Made by a program: the position numbers and the translations under genes. From Eurosta solidaginis (lineage: Eukaryota > Arthropoda > Insecta > Diptera > Tephritidae): DNA of 64,000 nt. The DNA lies in assembly GCF_040869045.1 (NCBI RefSeq), contig NC_090323.1, positions 173,870,083 to 173,934,082 on the forward strand, read 5' to 3'. The notes beneath the pieces are model-generated. The model was not told the DNA's origin, searched no databases, and saw only the letters and a list, made by a program, of their open reading frames with translations. Positions 23,340 to 33,367 of the stretch are shown here, piece after piece (positions within the stretch are counted from its first letter, which is position 1; each line of letters starts with the position of its first letter).

Positions 23340-24260
23340 TCCAACAGATGATGTTCTGGGTCACCCTGGTCCACATTTTGGTCGATATCTGGAAAACGCC
23401 TTCACATATACAACTACCACCACTCCCTTTTAAAACTCTCATTAATACCTTTAATTTGATACCCATATCGTACAAACTCATTCTAGAGTCACCCCTGGTC
23501 CACCTTTATGGCGATATTTCGAAAAGGCGAACACCTATAGAACGAAGGCCCACTCCCTTTTAAAAATACTCATTAACACCTTTCATTTGATACCCATATC
23601 GTACAAACAAAGTCTAGAGTCACCCCTGGTCCAGAAAGGCCCACTCCCTCTTGAAATACTCATTAACTCCTTTCGTTTGATACCCATATTGCACAAACGA
23701 ATTCTAGAGTCACCCCTGGCCCACCTTTATGGCGATATCTCGAAACGGCGTCCACCTATAGAACTACGGCTCACTCCCTTTTAAAATACTCATTAACACC
23801 TTTCGTTTGATGCCCATATTGTGCAAACAAATTCTAGGGTCACCCCTTGTCCACCTTTATGGCGTTATCTCGAAACGGCCTCCACCTATGGAACTAAGGA
23901 TTACTCCCTTTTAAAATGCTCATTAGCACCTTTCATTTGATACCCATATCGTACAAACGCATTCTAGAGTCACCCCTGTTCCATCTTTACGGCGATATCT
24001 CGAAAAGGCGTCCATCTATAGAACTTAGGTCCACGCCCTTTTAAAATACTCATTAATACCTTTCATTTGATACCCATATCGTACAAACGCATTCTAGAGT
24101 CAACCCTGATCCACCTTTATGGCTATATCCCTAAATGGCGTCCAACTATAGAACTATGGCCCACTCCCTCATAAAATACTCTTTAATGCCTTTCCTTTGA
24201 TACACATGTCATACAAACACATTCCAGGGTTTCCCTCGGTTCATTTTCCTACATGGTTAT
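23340..24260. repeat. about 7 tandem copies of the family T 130 bp unit
   Basis: Tandem units of about 130 bp sharing AGAGTCACCCCTGGTCCACC, TATGGCGATATCTCG and CTCCCTTTTAAAATACTC. They are the reverse complement of the array at 57.7-61.0 kb. Confidence 0.85.
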
Positions 24261-24337
24261 TTTCCCTTATGTTGTCACCATAGCTCTCAACTGAGTATGT
24301 AATGTTCGGTTACACCCGAACTTAACCTTCCTTACTT

Positions 24338-25899
24338 GTTATATTATATTTTTATAATAGTTTGAAGAATTTGTTATATTTTTACTCTGCATTTTTCATT
24401 AAAAATTAATTTACTTTACTATAAAAACATTATGCAGCCAAATACAATTTTCAGAACAAATTCATACGGAGTATTTCTGAATACATTAGTGTAGTATACA
24501 AATAATAGTAATAAATCATGTTTTTATGGTGTTGCATATACGCATTTATTTCGGGTTGGTTGATTCATCTTACATTTAAAAATCAAAGCATTTTCAATTA
24601 ACAAAATTATACAACAAAGATGCATAGACATCTATTTCAGCTAGTTTCATCTCATTGAGTGTAATACGAGACTGAACCTAATGTCGTCAGCCACTTAATA
24701 ATATATATCATAATGGCTCATAAAATTATGATTTCACACTACATCAGTTTACAATAAAAGGTACATATTTTTTTCTTTTTATTCCAATTTTGGTTCATAT
24801 ATTCTGTATACTAAACTAAATTAATATATAACATTCAATCTACTCCGGTAAACAAACTTAAATATTCATTTTTTGTATCCAAGTATACAAATTGCAGATT
24901 CGCTTATTAAAAATTAATGAAAGCGATCGCTATAGCTGTAAAAAAGAGCCCTGATTCAAAAATCGCCATATCTATTTTCACTGATAGCTCAATCGCTGTA
25001 TCGTCCATCACTACCCGCTACTATAGTGTTTTTTATATGCAGCGTTGACAACGAATTGACCATAATACCTGTATGACACTACTATATTTTCGTGTATTTT
25101 TTCTTGTATTTTATCTTCAATTTTTTGTCGCACTCCCTCCCAATGCGGCTTCAGTACTGGTGTAAGTGTGCAAACTATATTTCAAAAAACTAACGAAATA
25201 CAAGAAAAATACAAGCTAGTTCATTAAAAACAAACGAGCCAGTTTGTTTTTCGATAGGTTTTTTTGACATTCGGTCGTTTTTTCTTTATTTTTTTCTGAA
25301 AAATGAAAATTTTGTTTTTAGTTTGAAAATTTGGTGCATAAAAACACAATTAAAATCAACTTTCTTGTGAAAAAAGTGAACCATTAAAGACCGAAATAAT
25401 TTTCGCGTGTTATTTGCATTGTTTTTACTGTTAAAACTGTTAATGAAAAAATAAAATGTAATACATAAACAAAAACATGCCAAACTCACTAATTATGGGG
25501 GAATAGTGGTCGCGCTTTTTCATGATAGAAATTGTTTTTGTTTTTTGAAGTTCCGATAAAGTTTCGTCAGTTTTTTTAGCTTGGAATCCAAGCAAAAAAA
25601 AATAGTGTCATATATGCTTAATGCCCAGTTCACATAAAGTGGCAAATATCCGTGAACCTGTGATTTTGTCACAGCTACTGAAATATTACAGTACATTTCA
25701 GCGACAGCTTATACGGCCCATACATGACATAAAAACCATGCGCAAATATAAAACACTGCGCAATATTCATTTTTAAAGTAGCGCTACAAATGAAACATGT
25801 ATTTTAATTGTATAAAAAAAGCACTAATTGTATAAAAAATCACTATTTTCCATAGTGCTGGTAATTCACGCGCACAGAAGCGTTTATTTTCCATTGTAT
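24338..25899. other. AT-rich DNA before the LTR element
   Basis: No coding signal. It contains the right end of the possible hAT-like shell (to 25013). At 25756-25830 there is a segment repeated on the far side of the LTR retrotransposon (30377-30445). Confidence 0.5.
25756..25830. repeat. direct repeat flanking the LTR element, left copy
   Basis: CACTGCGCAATATTCATTTT and the following ATGAAACATGT and TAATTGTATAAAAA blocks recur at 30377-30445, on the other side of the LTR retrotransposon but outside its 4 bp target duplication. The copies have diverged by several bases. Confidence 0.75.
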
Positions 25900-26562
25900 T
25901 GTTACGAATATTAGCAAAACTAAGGAGTGCTGCCATTTCCAGGCCGATGCTAAGCAGTGACGTGAATTCACATCAATAATTCAATCATTATGCATCTACA
26001 TAAACGAATCAATAATTGCGTCTACACATATGTATACATTCCGACGAGCAAAATTTACATACAAGGCAGCGAGAGATGAGATGTCACACACAGATGAATT
26101 TACTTATACGCTTATGTGTGTGCGGGAGACTGTAAACTACAAACTCACATATGTACATCTGAGAAGCGCTAAAAAGTAGACAATTGTAAACAAGTAGAAA
26201 CTATATGAGAACTATACACACACGAATATAGTTGGTAAGTTCTGGAAGTGGAAGAGCCTAGAAGTATGCAGCGTAAACTATAAAAGCGGGGCAGGCGAGT
26301 AAGAAGGAATTCAGTTTGAGTTGAGCTATCAATCAGTTTGATTAAGCACGCGATCTGGCGGCCAATAGTAGAGTTTCATTTGAGTTATCAATCAGTTTGG
26401 TTATTAAGCCAGCGAGTAGCAAAGTATAAGTGTTATTGTGAAGTACTTAATAAAGGCAATTTTTTTCCATCATTCAATATTGGAGTTATTTATTCAACAG
26501 TTTAGTGATTCGAACTTAGCAGAGGATTGCAAATAAGAGGAATTGCAAGCAATTTCGTTACA
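25900..26562 (+). repeat. 5' LTR, 663 bp
   Basis: It is bounded by TG and CA and matches 29062-30323 apart from the MITE. A TATAAAAG word (about 26279) is a plausible promoter, and AATAAAGGC near 26450 a plausible poly(A) signal. Confidence 0.9.
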
Positions 26563-26613
26563 ATTGGTGTCAGAAGAGGAATTGTTGAATAAATTCCAGA
26601 GGACAACAAGGAC

Positions 26614-28812
26614 ATGGCAAAGTTCAGTGAATTGAAGATCCAGAAACTAAAGAAGGATTTGGAGAGCCGTGGATTGAATACAAGCGGCGTTAAACTTGAA
26701 CTTCAGGCACGGCTACGAGAGGCAATGGAAGCAGAAGGAATTGATGTGGAAGAGTATGACTTTCATCTTGATGGCGAGGAAATAATAAAAATGGAAGAAA
26801 CAGCGCAGACAATGGCGAACACAGACCTGAACATGATATTGGCTGCAATATCTGCTCAAACATCGACAATGTCATCACAGATGGAATCTCAAGAGACACG
26901 TATAACATCAAAGATTGAAGCACAAGAAACGCGTATGTCAGAAATGTCGACACAGATTACATCGAAGATGGAAGCACAAGAAACGCGTATATCCGAAATG
27001 TCGTCGCAAATGTCATCTCAGCTGGAATCGCAGGAGAACCGTATAACAGCGAAGATTGAAGCACAAGAGGCACGGATATCCGAAATGTCGGCTCAAATTT
27101 CAGCACAGATATCATCGCAGATCTCTGCTCAACTGAAAGAGCAAGAAGGACGTATTTCCTCGAAGTTGGAGGCGCAAGATACAAAAATTTTACAGTTTGA
27201 AGAAAAAATCGAGGCCGAGGTGGATGCTTTGAGAGGACGTATCGAGCAGTTGCAACTAAATCGCACAGCAGTTTCAACTAGTAATCCAAAGGTAAAAACA
27301 CCATCCTTTGACGGTTCTGTTCCTTTCCAGGTCTTTAAGCTACAGTTTGAGAAGGCCGCAGCAGTGAACCAATGGAATGCTGAAGATAAAGTTGCAGCTC
27401 TGTTCGTGGCACTGAAAGGGCCTGCCGCGGAAATCTTACAGACCATCCCAGAGTACGAGCGGAACCACTACGAAACATTGATGAGCGCTTAAGAGAGACG
27501 TTACGGAAGCGAGCATAGCAAACAGATATTCCAAATTGAGTTGCAAAACCGCTACCAAAAAGCTAATGAGACATTGCAGGAGTTTGCTTCAGATATTGAA
27601 AGATTGGCTCATCTTGCAAATGCGGATGCACCCGTGGAATACACTGAAAGGGTAAAGATTCAGAGCTTTATAAATGGCATACGAGATGTGGAAACGAAGC
27701 GGGCTACATATGCGAATCCAAAACTAACATTTGCTGAAACGGTATCGCATGCTCTGATTCAGGAAACAGCGTCGCTTCTGTGTAAGCCAGTTTTCAAAGC
27801 ACGCCGTGTGGAAGTAGAAAGGCCAGAGTGGGTAGACGCAATATTGGAGGTGCTGAAAGGATCGCAAAAGCGGAGTGAAAAAGTTATCAAATGCTTCAAA
27901 TGCGGAAAGTCCGGTCACATTGCACGTCATTGCGATCTTGGTCCTAATAGTTCCAACAATGTGGGTGGCCGTAAACGCAAAGCTGGAGGAGATGAGCAAG
28001 AGCGAGTAAGAGATAAAGAACGAAAACTTGCCCCGGCTATTGAATGTCCTGTGATATCTGTGTCGCAAATTGGAAGGAAATCAAGCAGTCTTACCGTCAG
28101 AGGGAATGTGGATGGCAAGGAGCGTGTACTGACTGTAGATACGGGCGCATCTTATTCCTTGATTCGATCTGATTTGGTCTACAAGAGAGTAAAGTCATTA
28201 CCTGGAGCGAGGTTGCGTACGGTCACAGGCGAATATAACCAAGTCCAGGGAGAAGTAATATGTGAAGTCCTAATTGGGAAGGTCATGGTTCTACACAAAT
28301 TCGTTGTGGCGGAGGTCGTTGATGAAGTTATATTGGGAGTGGATTTCTTGGTTGACCATGACATCAAGATCGATATGCAGAGAAGGGTGATGCATTATGA
28401 GAACCAAGATGTGCCACTTAACTTCAGTTTGGAAAAAGGGTTCAGCAGTAAGCGAGTGCTGGTGGAGGAGATTCGACAGAGACCACGAAAGTCAAGGAAA
28501 GTAGATCGAGCAAAGGTTGGTGGATCGAATGTGCCAAATAAAGCGAAATTAAAAGTACCTCCGAGGAAAAGACCGGCATCAACAAACCCTAATGGACGCA
28601 CTAAAATGACTGAAAGAATTTTTCAGAAAGAATGCAAGGATGGTTTCAAGCCAGCGCGCACTTTTGTTGGGAAACGTCGGAACGGTACTGAGTATGTGAA
28701 GCCAATCCGTCAAGAACAAGCTCCACAAAGTATTTCTTCATTGGCCAAGCAACAGAGTGCGAGAGAACGATCCAGAATAATGAGTAGTAAGATGGAACGA
28801 CAGGGAAAATAA
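26614..28812 (+). pseudogene. gag-protease of the LTR element, one nonsense codon
   Basis: The frame is continuous except for a TAA at 27490-27492; the second copy (62399 on) has a Val codon there. Order: an N-terminal SAP motif (about residues 5-45, with LKKDLESRGLNTSGVKLEL), a long Gln/Glu/Ser-rich coiled coil built of near-repeats of MSSQLESQE type (about 75-190), a capsid-like region, a zinc knuckle CFKCGKSGHIARHC, and an aspartic protease with VDTGASYSLI. After the protease the frame runs into an Arg/Lys-rich tail and stops at 28812, where pol is missing. SAP domains bind AT-rich DNA or RNA elsewhere; their role in a Gag is not known to me. Confidence 0.85.
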
Positions 28813-29050
28813 TTCGGAAGGTTTCCGGAATGGAGATTTGGTACTGTTAAACAACCCTCACCTGCGGAAAGGTGTTCCAGCCCAATTTCGGTGCAGTTGG
28901 GAAGGCCCGTGCAAAGTTGTGAAGAAGATCAGTGATACCATCTACCGCATACAAACCACTGGGAAACCACGGATTAGAAGGGTGGTACATTTGGAGATGC
29001 TAGCGGCGTTTAGATTGGGAGATTTGTCTGATCGGGACGATCAGACTTAG
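28803..29050 (+). pseudogene. integrase C-terminal fragment
   Basis: In the +1 frame relative to gag, Asn-Gly-Asp-Leu-Val-Leu-Leu then FRCSWEGPCKVVKKISDTIY has the GPY/F-type module found at the end of gypsy integrases. It ends at TAG 29048-29050, 11 bases before the 3' LTR. This is the only pol sequence left besides the protease. Confidence 0.75.
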
Positions 29051-29061
29051 GTGGAGGGCAG

Positions 29062-30323
29062 TGTTACGAATATTAGCAAAACTAAGGAGTGCTGCCATTT
29101 CCAGGCCGATGCTAAGCAGTGACGTGAATTCACATCAATAATTCAATCATTATGTATCTACATAAACGAATCAATAATTGCGTCTACACATATGTACACA
29201 TTCCGATGAGCAAAATTTACATACAAGGCAGCGAGAGATGAGATGTCACACACAGATGAATTTACTTATACGCTTATGTGTGTGCGGGAGACTGTAAACT
29301 ATAAACTCACATACGTACATCTGAGAAGCGCTAAAAAGTAGACAATTGTAAACAAGTAGAAACTATATGAGAACTATACACACACGAATATAGTTGGTAA
29401 GTTCTGGAAGTGGAAGAGCCTAGAAGTATGCAGCGTAAACTATAAAAGCGGGGCAGACGAGTAAGAAGGAATTCAGTTTGAGTTGAGCTATCAATCAGTT
29501 TGATTAAGCACGCGATCTGGCGGCCAATCAGGCATGCTTAACCAACGAAACGATATCATTTCGTTACGATAATCAACGTTAATAAACGAAACGAACTCAT
29601 TTCGTTTCGTTTATTAACGTTAAGATCGTCAAATTAACGAAATGATTTCGTTTCGTTTTCTGCCATATCAAAACGAAATCAAATCGTTTATGTTGATTAT
29701 TAATTTCAAACTATGCTGGCAAAGCTGATTGATGGCGGAGTCATTAAAGGTGAAAGCATTAGCCAAGCTGATTGCAACTTTTCTCTTGAATTTTGACAGT
29801 ACGAACATTTCTCAGAGTATTTTTGACATTACCACCAACGAATTACACAAACAAATTACATAGAGTTTGTGTGTGTATGTGCGCTCGTTGTTGCCACCTT
29901 ACGGCTTCACCATGGCCGTAGCATTGCCAGCACAATTCAAACATAAAGTATCACGTTTTTGTTAACGTTTTTAACGTTAACGAAAGCTTTTCGTTTCGGT
30001 TAAAAACGAGATACAATTTATTTTGATAATTTCTTTATCGATAATATTTCGAAGTGTTTCAACGGAAACGGTGGAAATTTTTTGATAAACGATTAGCTTA
30101 ACGTTAAGGTGCATCCCTGCGGCCAATAGTAGAGTTTCATTTGAGATATCAATCAGTTTGGTTATTAAGCCAGCGAGTAGCAAAGTATAAGTGTTATTGT
30201 GAAGTACTTAATAAAGGCCATTTTTTTCCATCATTCAATATTGGAGTTATTTATTCAACAGTTTAGTGATTCGAACTTAGCAGAGGATTGCAAATAAGAG
30301 GAATTGCAAGCACTTTCGTTACA
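29062..30323 (+). repeat. 3' LTR split by a MITE
   Basis: It matches the 5' LTR from 29062 to 29528 and from 30128 to 30323. The middle (29529-30119, plus one copy of the 8 bp duplication) is the inserted hAT MITE. Confidence 0.9.
29529..30119. mobile_element. hAT-type MITE, 591 bp, in the 3' LTR
   Basis: The ends are CAGGCATGC and GCATCCCTG, an imperfect inverted repeat starting CAG as in hAT elements. The 8 bp target duplication CGGCCAAT is exact (29521-29528, 30120-30127), and the empty site is seen in the 5' LTR. The left subterminal DNA is full of AACGAAACG / CGTTTCGTT palindromes. There is no transposase. Confidence 0.9.
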
Positions 30324-30327
30324 GTAT

Positions 30328-30895
30328 TTATAAAATATATATTTTAATTGCAATCCCAGCTCAACTCATTGCAGCACTGCGCAATATTCATTTTTCAACT
30401 AGCGCAACAAATGAAACATGTGTTCTAATTGTATAAAAAATTATTATTTATTATTGAATTTATGTGAATTCCTGTTACAAGCAAGAGATGGTCCTTGCGC
30501 CTTCGATATTAACATTTTTAAGCAATAATTACTGATGTTATATTATCAGGAACCACAGGTAAACTGTGTAAGATTCACCACACACGAAGAAAAAAGCATG
30601 TGCAATATTTGCAGACATGCGTAAATATCAAAATCGTTTTGATTTTAGCGCAGTTCTCTGCGCAAATAGTGCAAACAGTGCACGCACCGGGCAAATCCTC
30701 GTGCAAATTGGTAATTGGCACAAGGATACTTGAGCCGTGTAATCGGCGTATTACAAGGAATATTCGTGACTGATTACCTGTGACAGCATTATTTCACGTT
30801 ACCAGTCACATACTCAAACATAGCTCTCATCACAGGAACAAATCGCTTTTATGCTAATGCTATGAACCAATATAATGAGCAAGTTACTTAAGGGT
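30328..30895. other. flanking DNA with the right copy of the direct repeat
   Basis: It contains the second copy of the segment at 25756 (30377-30445) and a stretch with GCGCA/TGCGC and GTGCA words near 30600-30720. No coding signal. Confidence 0.4.
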
Positions 30896-31864
30896 AATTC
30901 TTTACTTCAGCTCACAACTGCTAAAACTCGTCGAAAAATATCGGAAGAGGTGTCAAAAGACGCGTTTTGATCTCAGGACCACGAATCCGATAGCGGAAAC
31001 TCCAATTTATTTCTGTCAAAAGATATTTCCAAAAAACCGAAAAATGGCCCAGAGTGCTCCGAAACCGATTGTGGGGTCCATAGTATTTTTGCGCAGAATA
31101 AATTATAAATAAATTATAAATAAAATTATAAATAAAATAAATAAATTACCCTGGGTGGGTCTAACACCGGTTTGGAGACCAAATCTATATCCGCGCAAAA
31201 CACTTTTACCCACAGTTTTTCTTGTGGGTATGACATCATCAAAATTGCAACAATTTTCAGCTTTGTTTGGAAATATGGTAATAGTGCAGTTTACGGTACC
31301 CACCGAAATTTGGGCCAAAATTTTCGAGTGACGTATCAAAAGATATTAACGAAAAACCGAAAAAAGACCCGCGGGACCCTCCGAAACCGGGGGTGGGATC
31401 CATAGTATTTTTGCGCAGAACACCTTTCTGCATTGGCGGTCTTCGGCCGCGCTTATAAAAAATAACCCTCGACTACGCCATGCCAAGTCCGGGTGTGTGG
31501 TATAACCGTGGCTACCGCCACGGTGATGCACAATTTTTTTTTGTGGGTACAAACACAACAACACCACATTAAAATCGCCAACTTCAACTGCAAATATCTC
31601 CGGAAAGAGATACAATTTTTCTTTTCCGCCTTGGATTATTGTTATCGAGATTAATACGCGTCTTTTGATACCTCACTCGAAAATCTTGGCCCAACTTTAG
31701 GGTGGGTACCGTAAACTGCACTACTACCGGAAATATCTCCGAAAAGAATTAAAATGTCCAATTTCCGCTTTCGGATCCGTGATCCAAGGTCAAAAGCGCT
31801 CATTTGACACCTCTTCCGATATTTTTGGACGAGTTTTAGCAGTTGTGAACTAAAGTAAAGGATT
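30896..31864. mobile_element. foldback-type element with about 68 bp inverted ends
   Basis: 30896-30965 and 31797-31864 are near-perfect inverted repeats sharing CACAACTGCTAAAACTCGTC and AAATATCGGAAGAGGTGTCA. A second inverted pair lies inside (about 31262-31360 against 31660-31760, with GCAGTTTACGGTACCCACC). No transposase. A related shorter copy is at 43890-44290. Confidence 0.7.
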
Positions 31865-32550
31865 GCCAGAATAATATAAAACGGATTCCTGTTGGTGTGG
31901 TATTTGTGTTTTTTTTTTTTCAGTCACAGTCACGGTTAAAAGCCGCTTTGACTGAGAGGTCACAATCACTGGTAATATTTTTCCTCAAAAATCACGGGAT
32001 CGGCCAACATTAAAGAAAACATATGTGCACAGAGTTGCAAGTTTGACACTTGATATCTTGTAGTTGACGTACGATGTAAAGCTACACGATAAAGCTGCAG
32101 ACATTGGTGCTTTATCGGTAACCGTGTCGGTAACCTTATAACAGCTGATTCGACCAACCTTATGAGAATCAACGCAATCGATTATTGGTGCCGCTAAGGT
32201 CGTAACCGTATCGTAGCCAACCAATTGGGTTTGGGTTTACCGTCGTAACGATAAACAGCTGATTACGTTAGGGATACGACTACAGCGATACGACAAACGG
32301 CACCAATGACTACAGCTTAAACGGCAACGTAAGATTCAGAATACCATGAGCACACGATATCGTCCAAGCAGGTATCGTTCGTTGAGGGGGTCGTTCCCCA
32401 AACAGAATAAGGCTGTAATTCTGCGCAGGAAAAATTTCACGACGACAATAGAACGCGTTGACAGTCAGTCACGGCGATTTCTTTCAAATTGTCGCTGAAA
32501 ATTACTGTGATATTTATGTTCTATGACAAAATGATAGTTAAACGAGTTTT
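31865..32550. other. intergenic DNA with a small MITE-like inverted repeat
   Basis: ATTGGTGCCG near 32174 is matched by CGGCACCAAT ending near 32309, with weaker pairing of the adjacent GTCGTA/CGATACGAC words. This outlines a roughly 135 bp palindromic insertion. The rest shows nothing recognisable. Confidence 0.4.
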
Positions 32551-32788
32551 TACCAGCTCTAATCTGTTTTTTTTTTATTTGTATTTTTCTGTCATATTAG
32601 AAATTGTGGTAAAGAATTTAGTTTTGACTTCTGAGTTCAGTTGAAATTAAAATAATAATAAATGGGTGGCTGTCGGTGCACGTTTCGTGATTGTCCTGTT
32701 ACCACTACAAAGTTTCCGGGCATGCATTTCTTCTGCTACCCCGTAGCCAACAAGGAGCACTTTGTGCGATGGCTCAAACTTTTTTTTT
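32551..32788 (+). pseudogene. truncated duplicate of the THAP gene 5' end
   Basis: The segment from CCAGCTCTAAT through the leader and first 40 codons repeats 33281-33487 with scattered differences. ATG is at 32662, giving MGGCRCTFRDC and Pro-Gly-Met-His-Phe-Phe-Cys-Tyr-Pro. It stops at Trp-Leu-Lys-Leu, where a T run of about 19 and unrelated sequence replace the rest. The second zinc-ligand pair is missing, so it cannot make a THAP domain. Confidence 0.85.
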
Positions 32789-32849
32789 TTTTTTTTTAGA
32801 GGTTTAAGTTACTCCCGCGCCATGAAATTACTACGATTATGAGCTATTT

Positions 32850-33025
32850 CGCCATACACGCACGAACAGTTCGCGCAAATGTTCGCCAAAAATTAAAATA
32901 TTTTGATTTTTGGCGAACATTTGCGCGAACTGGCAAACACCACCATACACGACGGAAAAGGTCGCAGAAACATGACATAACGGGAATGTTCGCGGAAATG
33001 TTCGTGTCGTGTATTTGGCGCTTTA
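32850..33025. mobile_element. palindromic MITE between THAP copies
   Basis: It holds a perfect 27 bp inverted repeat (32867-32893 and 32906-32932) around 12 bases, built of CAGTTCGCGC and GTTCGCCAAAAAT. The outer ends also pair (CGCCATACACGCACGAACA near 32850 against TGTTCGTGTCGTGTATTTGG near 33000). The outer right-end motif is repeated once more at 33188-33213, probably from a second partial copy. Confidence 0.6.
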
Positions 33026-33367
33026 GGTTGACATTGCTGACAATCAGATGATAGTCAATGTTCTTGTGGGGTTGTTACCTCTGGCTTGTAGGGCACTTGT
33101 ACGAATTCACAATGGCACCTATTGTTGCTGAAAGTTATCAAAACTTCGAATGCTAAAAAAATCGAGCTATTCTATTTTTCGCGGCAATGTTCGTGTCGTG
33201 TATTTGGCGCTTAAAAAGAAAATCGATTCTTCAATTCTTCAAAAAAGATCGATTGAATCGATTAAAAATCGGATCGGATTCCAGCTCTAATTTCAGGCAT
33301 ATTAGAAATTGTAAACAAATTAGTTTTAACTTCTAAGAACAATTGAAATAAAAATAAATAATACACA

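Larger units (their letters stand above)
21483..24337 (-). repeat. family T mosaic repeat, reverse copy with 7 tandem units
   Basis: The right end lies at 21483 (complement of GCTCTGCTCAACTGAGTATA) and the left end at 24337 (complement of ACAAGTAAGGAAGG). Both ends carry an ACTCAGTTGAG word in opposite orientation. Non-coding blocks with GTGGGCGTGG words and the GACGGACGG segment match the other copies. It is interrupted by a CR1/L2-like LINE fragment at 22178-22730. It lacks any open frame I would call a protein, so it must be non-autonomous. Confidence 0.75.
20258..25013. mobile_element. possible hAT-like element shell with nested insertions
   Basis: TAGTGATGGAACGATA at 20258 is matched in reverse at 24999-25013, where the complement reads TAGTGATGGACGATA. 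The flanks CCCGCTGC (20250-20257) and CCCGCTAC (25014-25021) would be an 8 bp target duplication with one mismatch, as for hAT elements. Subterminal ATCGCTA/TAGCGAT words occur at both ends. The interior contains no transposase. Most of its length is a family T copy and unrelated DNA, so the original element was probably a MITE of well under 1 kb. Confidence 0.45.
25900..30323 (+). mobile_element. non-autonomous Ty3/gypsy-like LTR retrotransposon with SAP-domain Gag
   Basis: The element has LTRs at 25900-26562 and 29062-30323, each starting TGTTACGAA and ending TTACA, and a 4 bp target duplication GTAT (25896-25899 and 30324-30327). A primer-binding site TGGTGTCAGAAG lies two bases after the 5' LTR, and a purine tract GGTGGAGGGCAG precedes the 3' LTR. 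The inside holds gag, protease and only the last part of integrase; RT, RNase H and the integrase core are deleted. The LTRs differ at about nine positions by eye over about 660 aligned bases, so insertion is fairly recent. A hAT MITE later split the 3' LTR. Confidence 0.9.

Noticed and set aside
26279..26300. TATAAAAG word as a host gene promoter
   Set aside because: It lies in the LTR at the same place in both LTRs, so it belongs to the retrotransposon.
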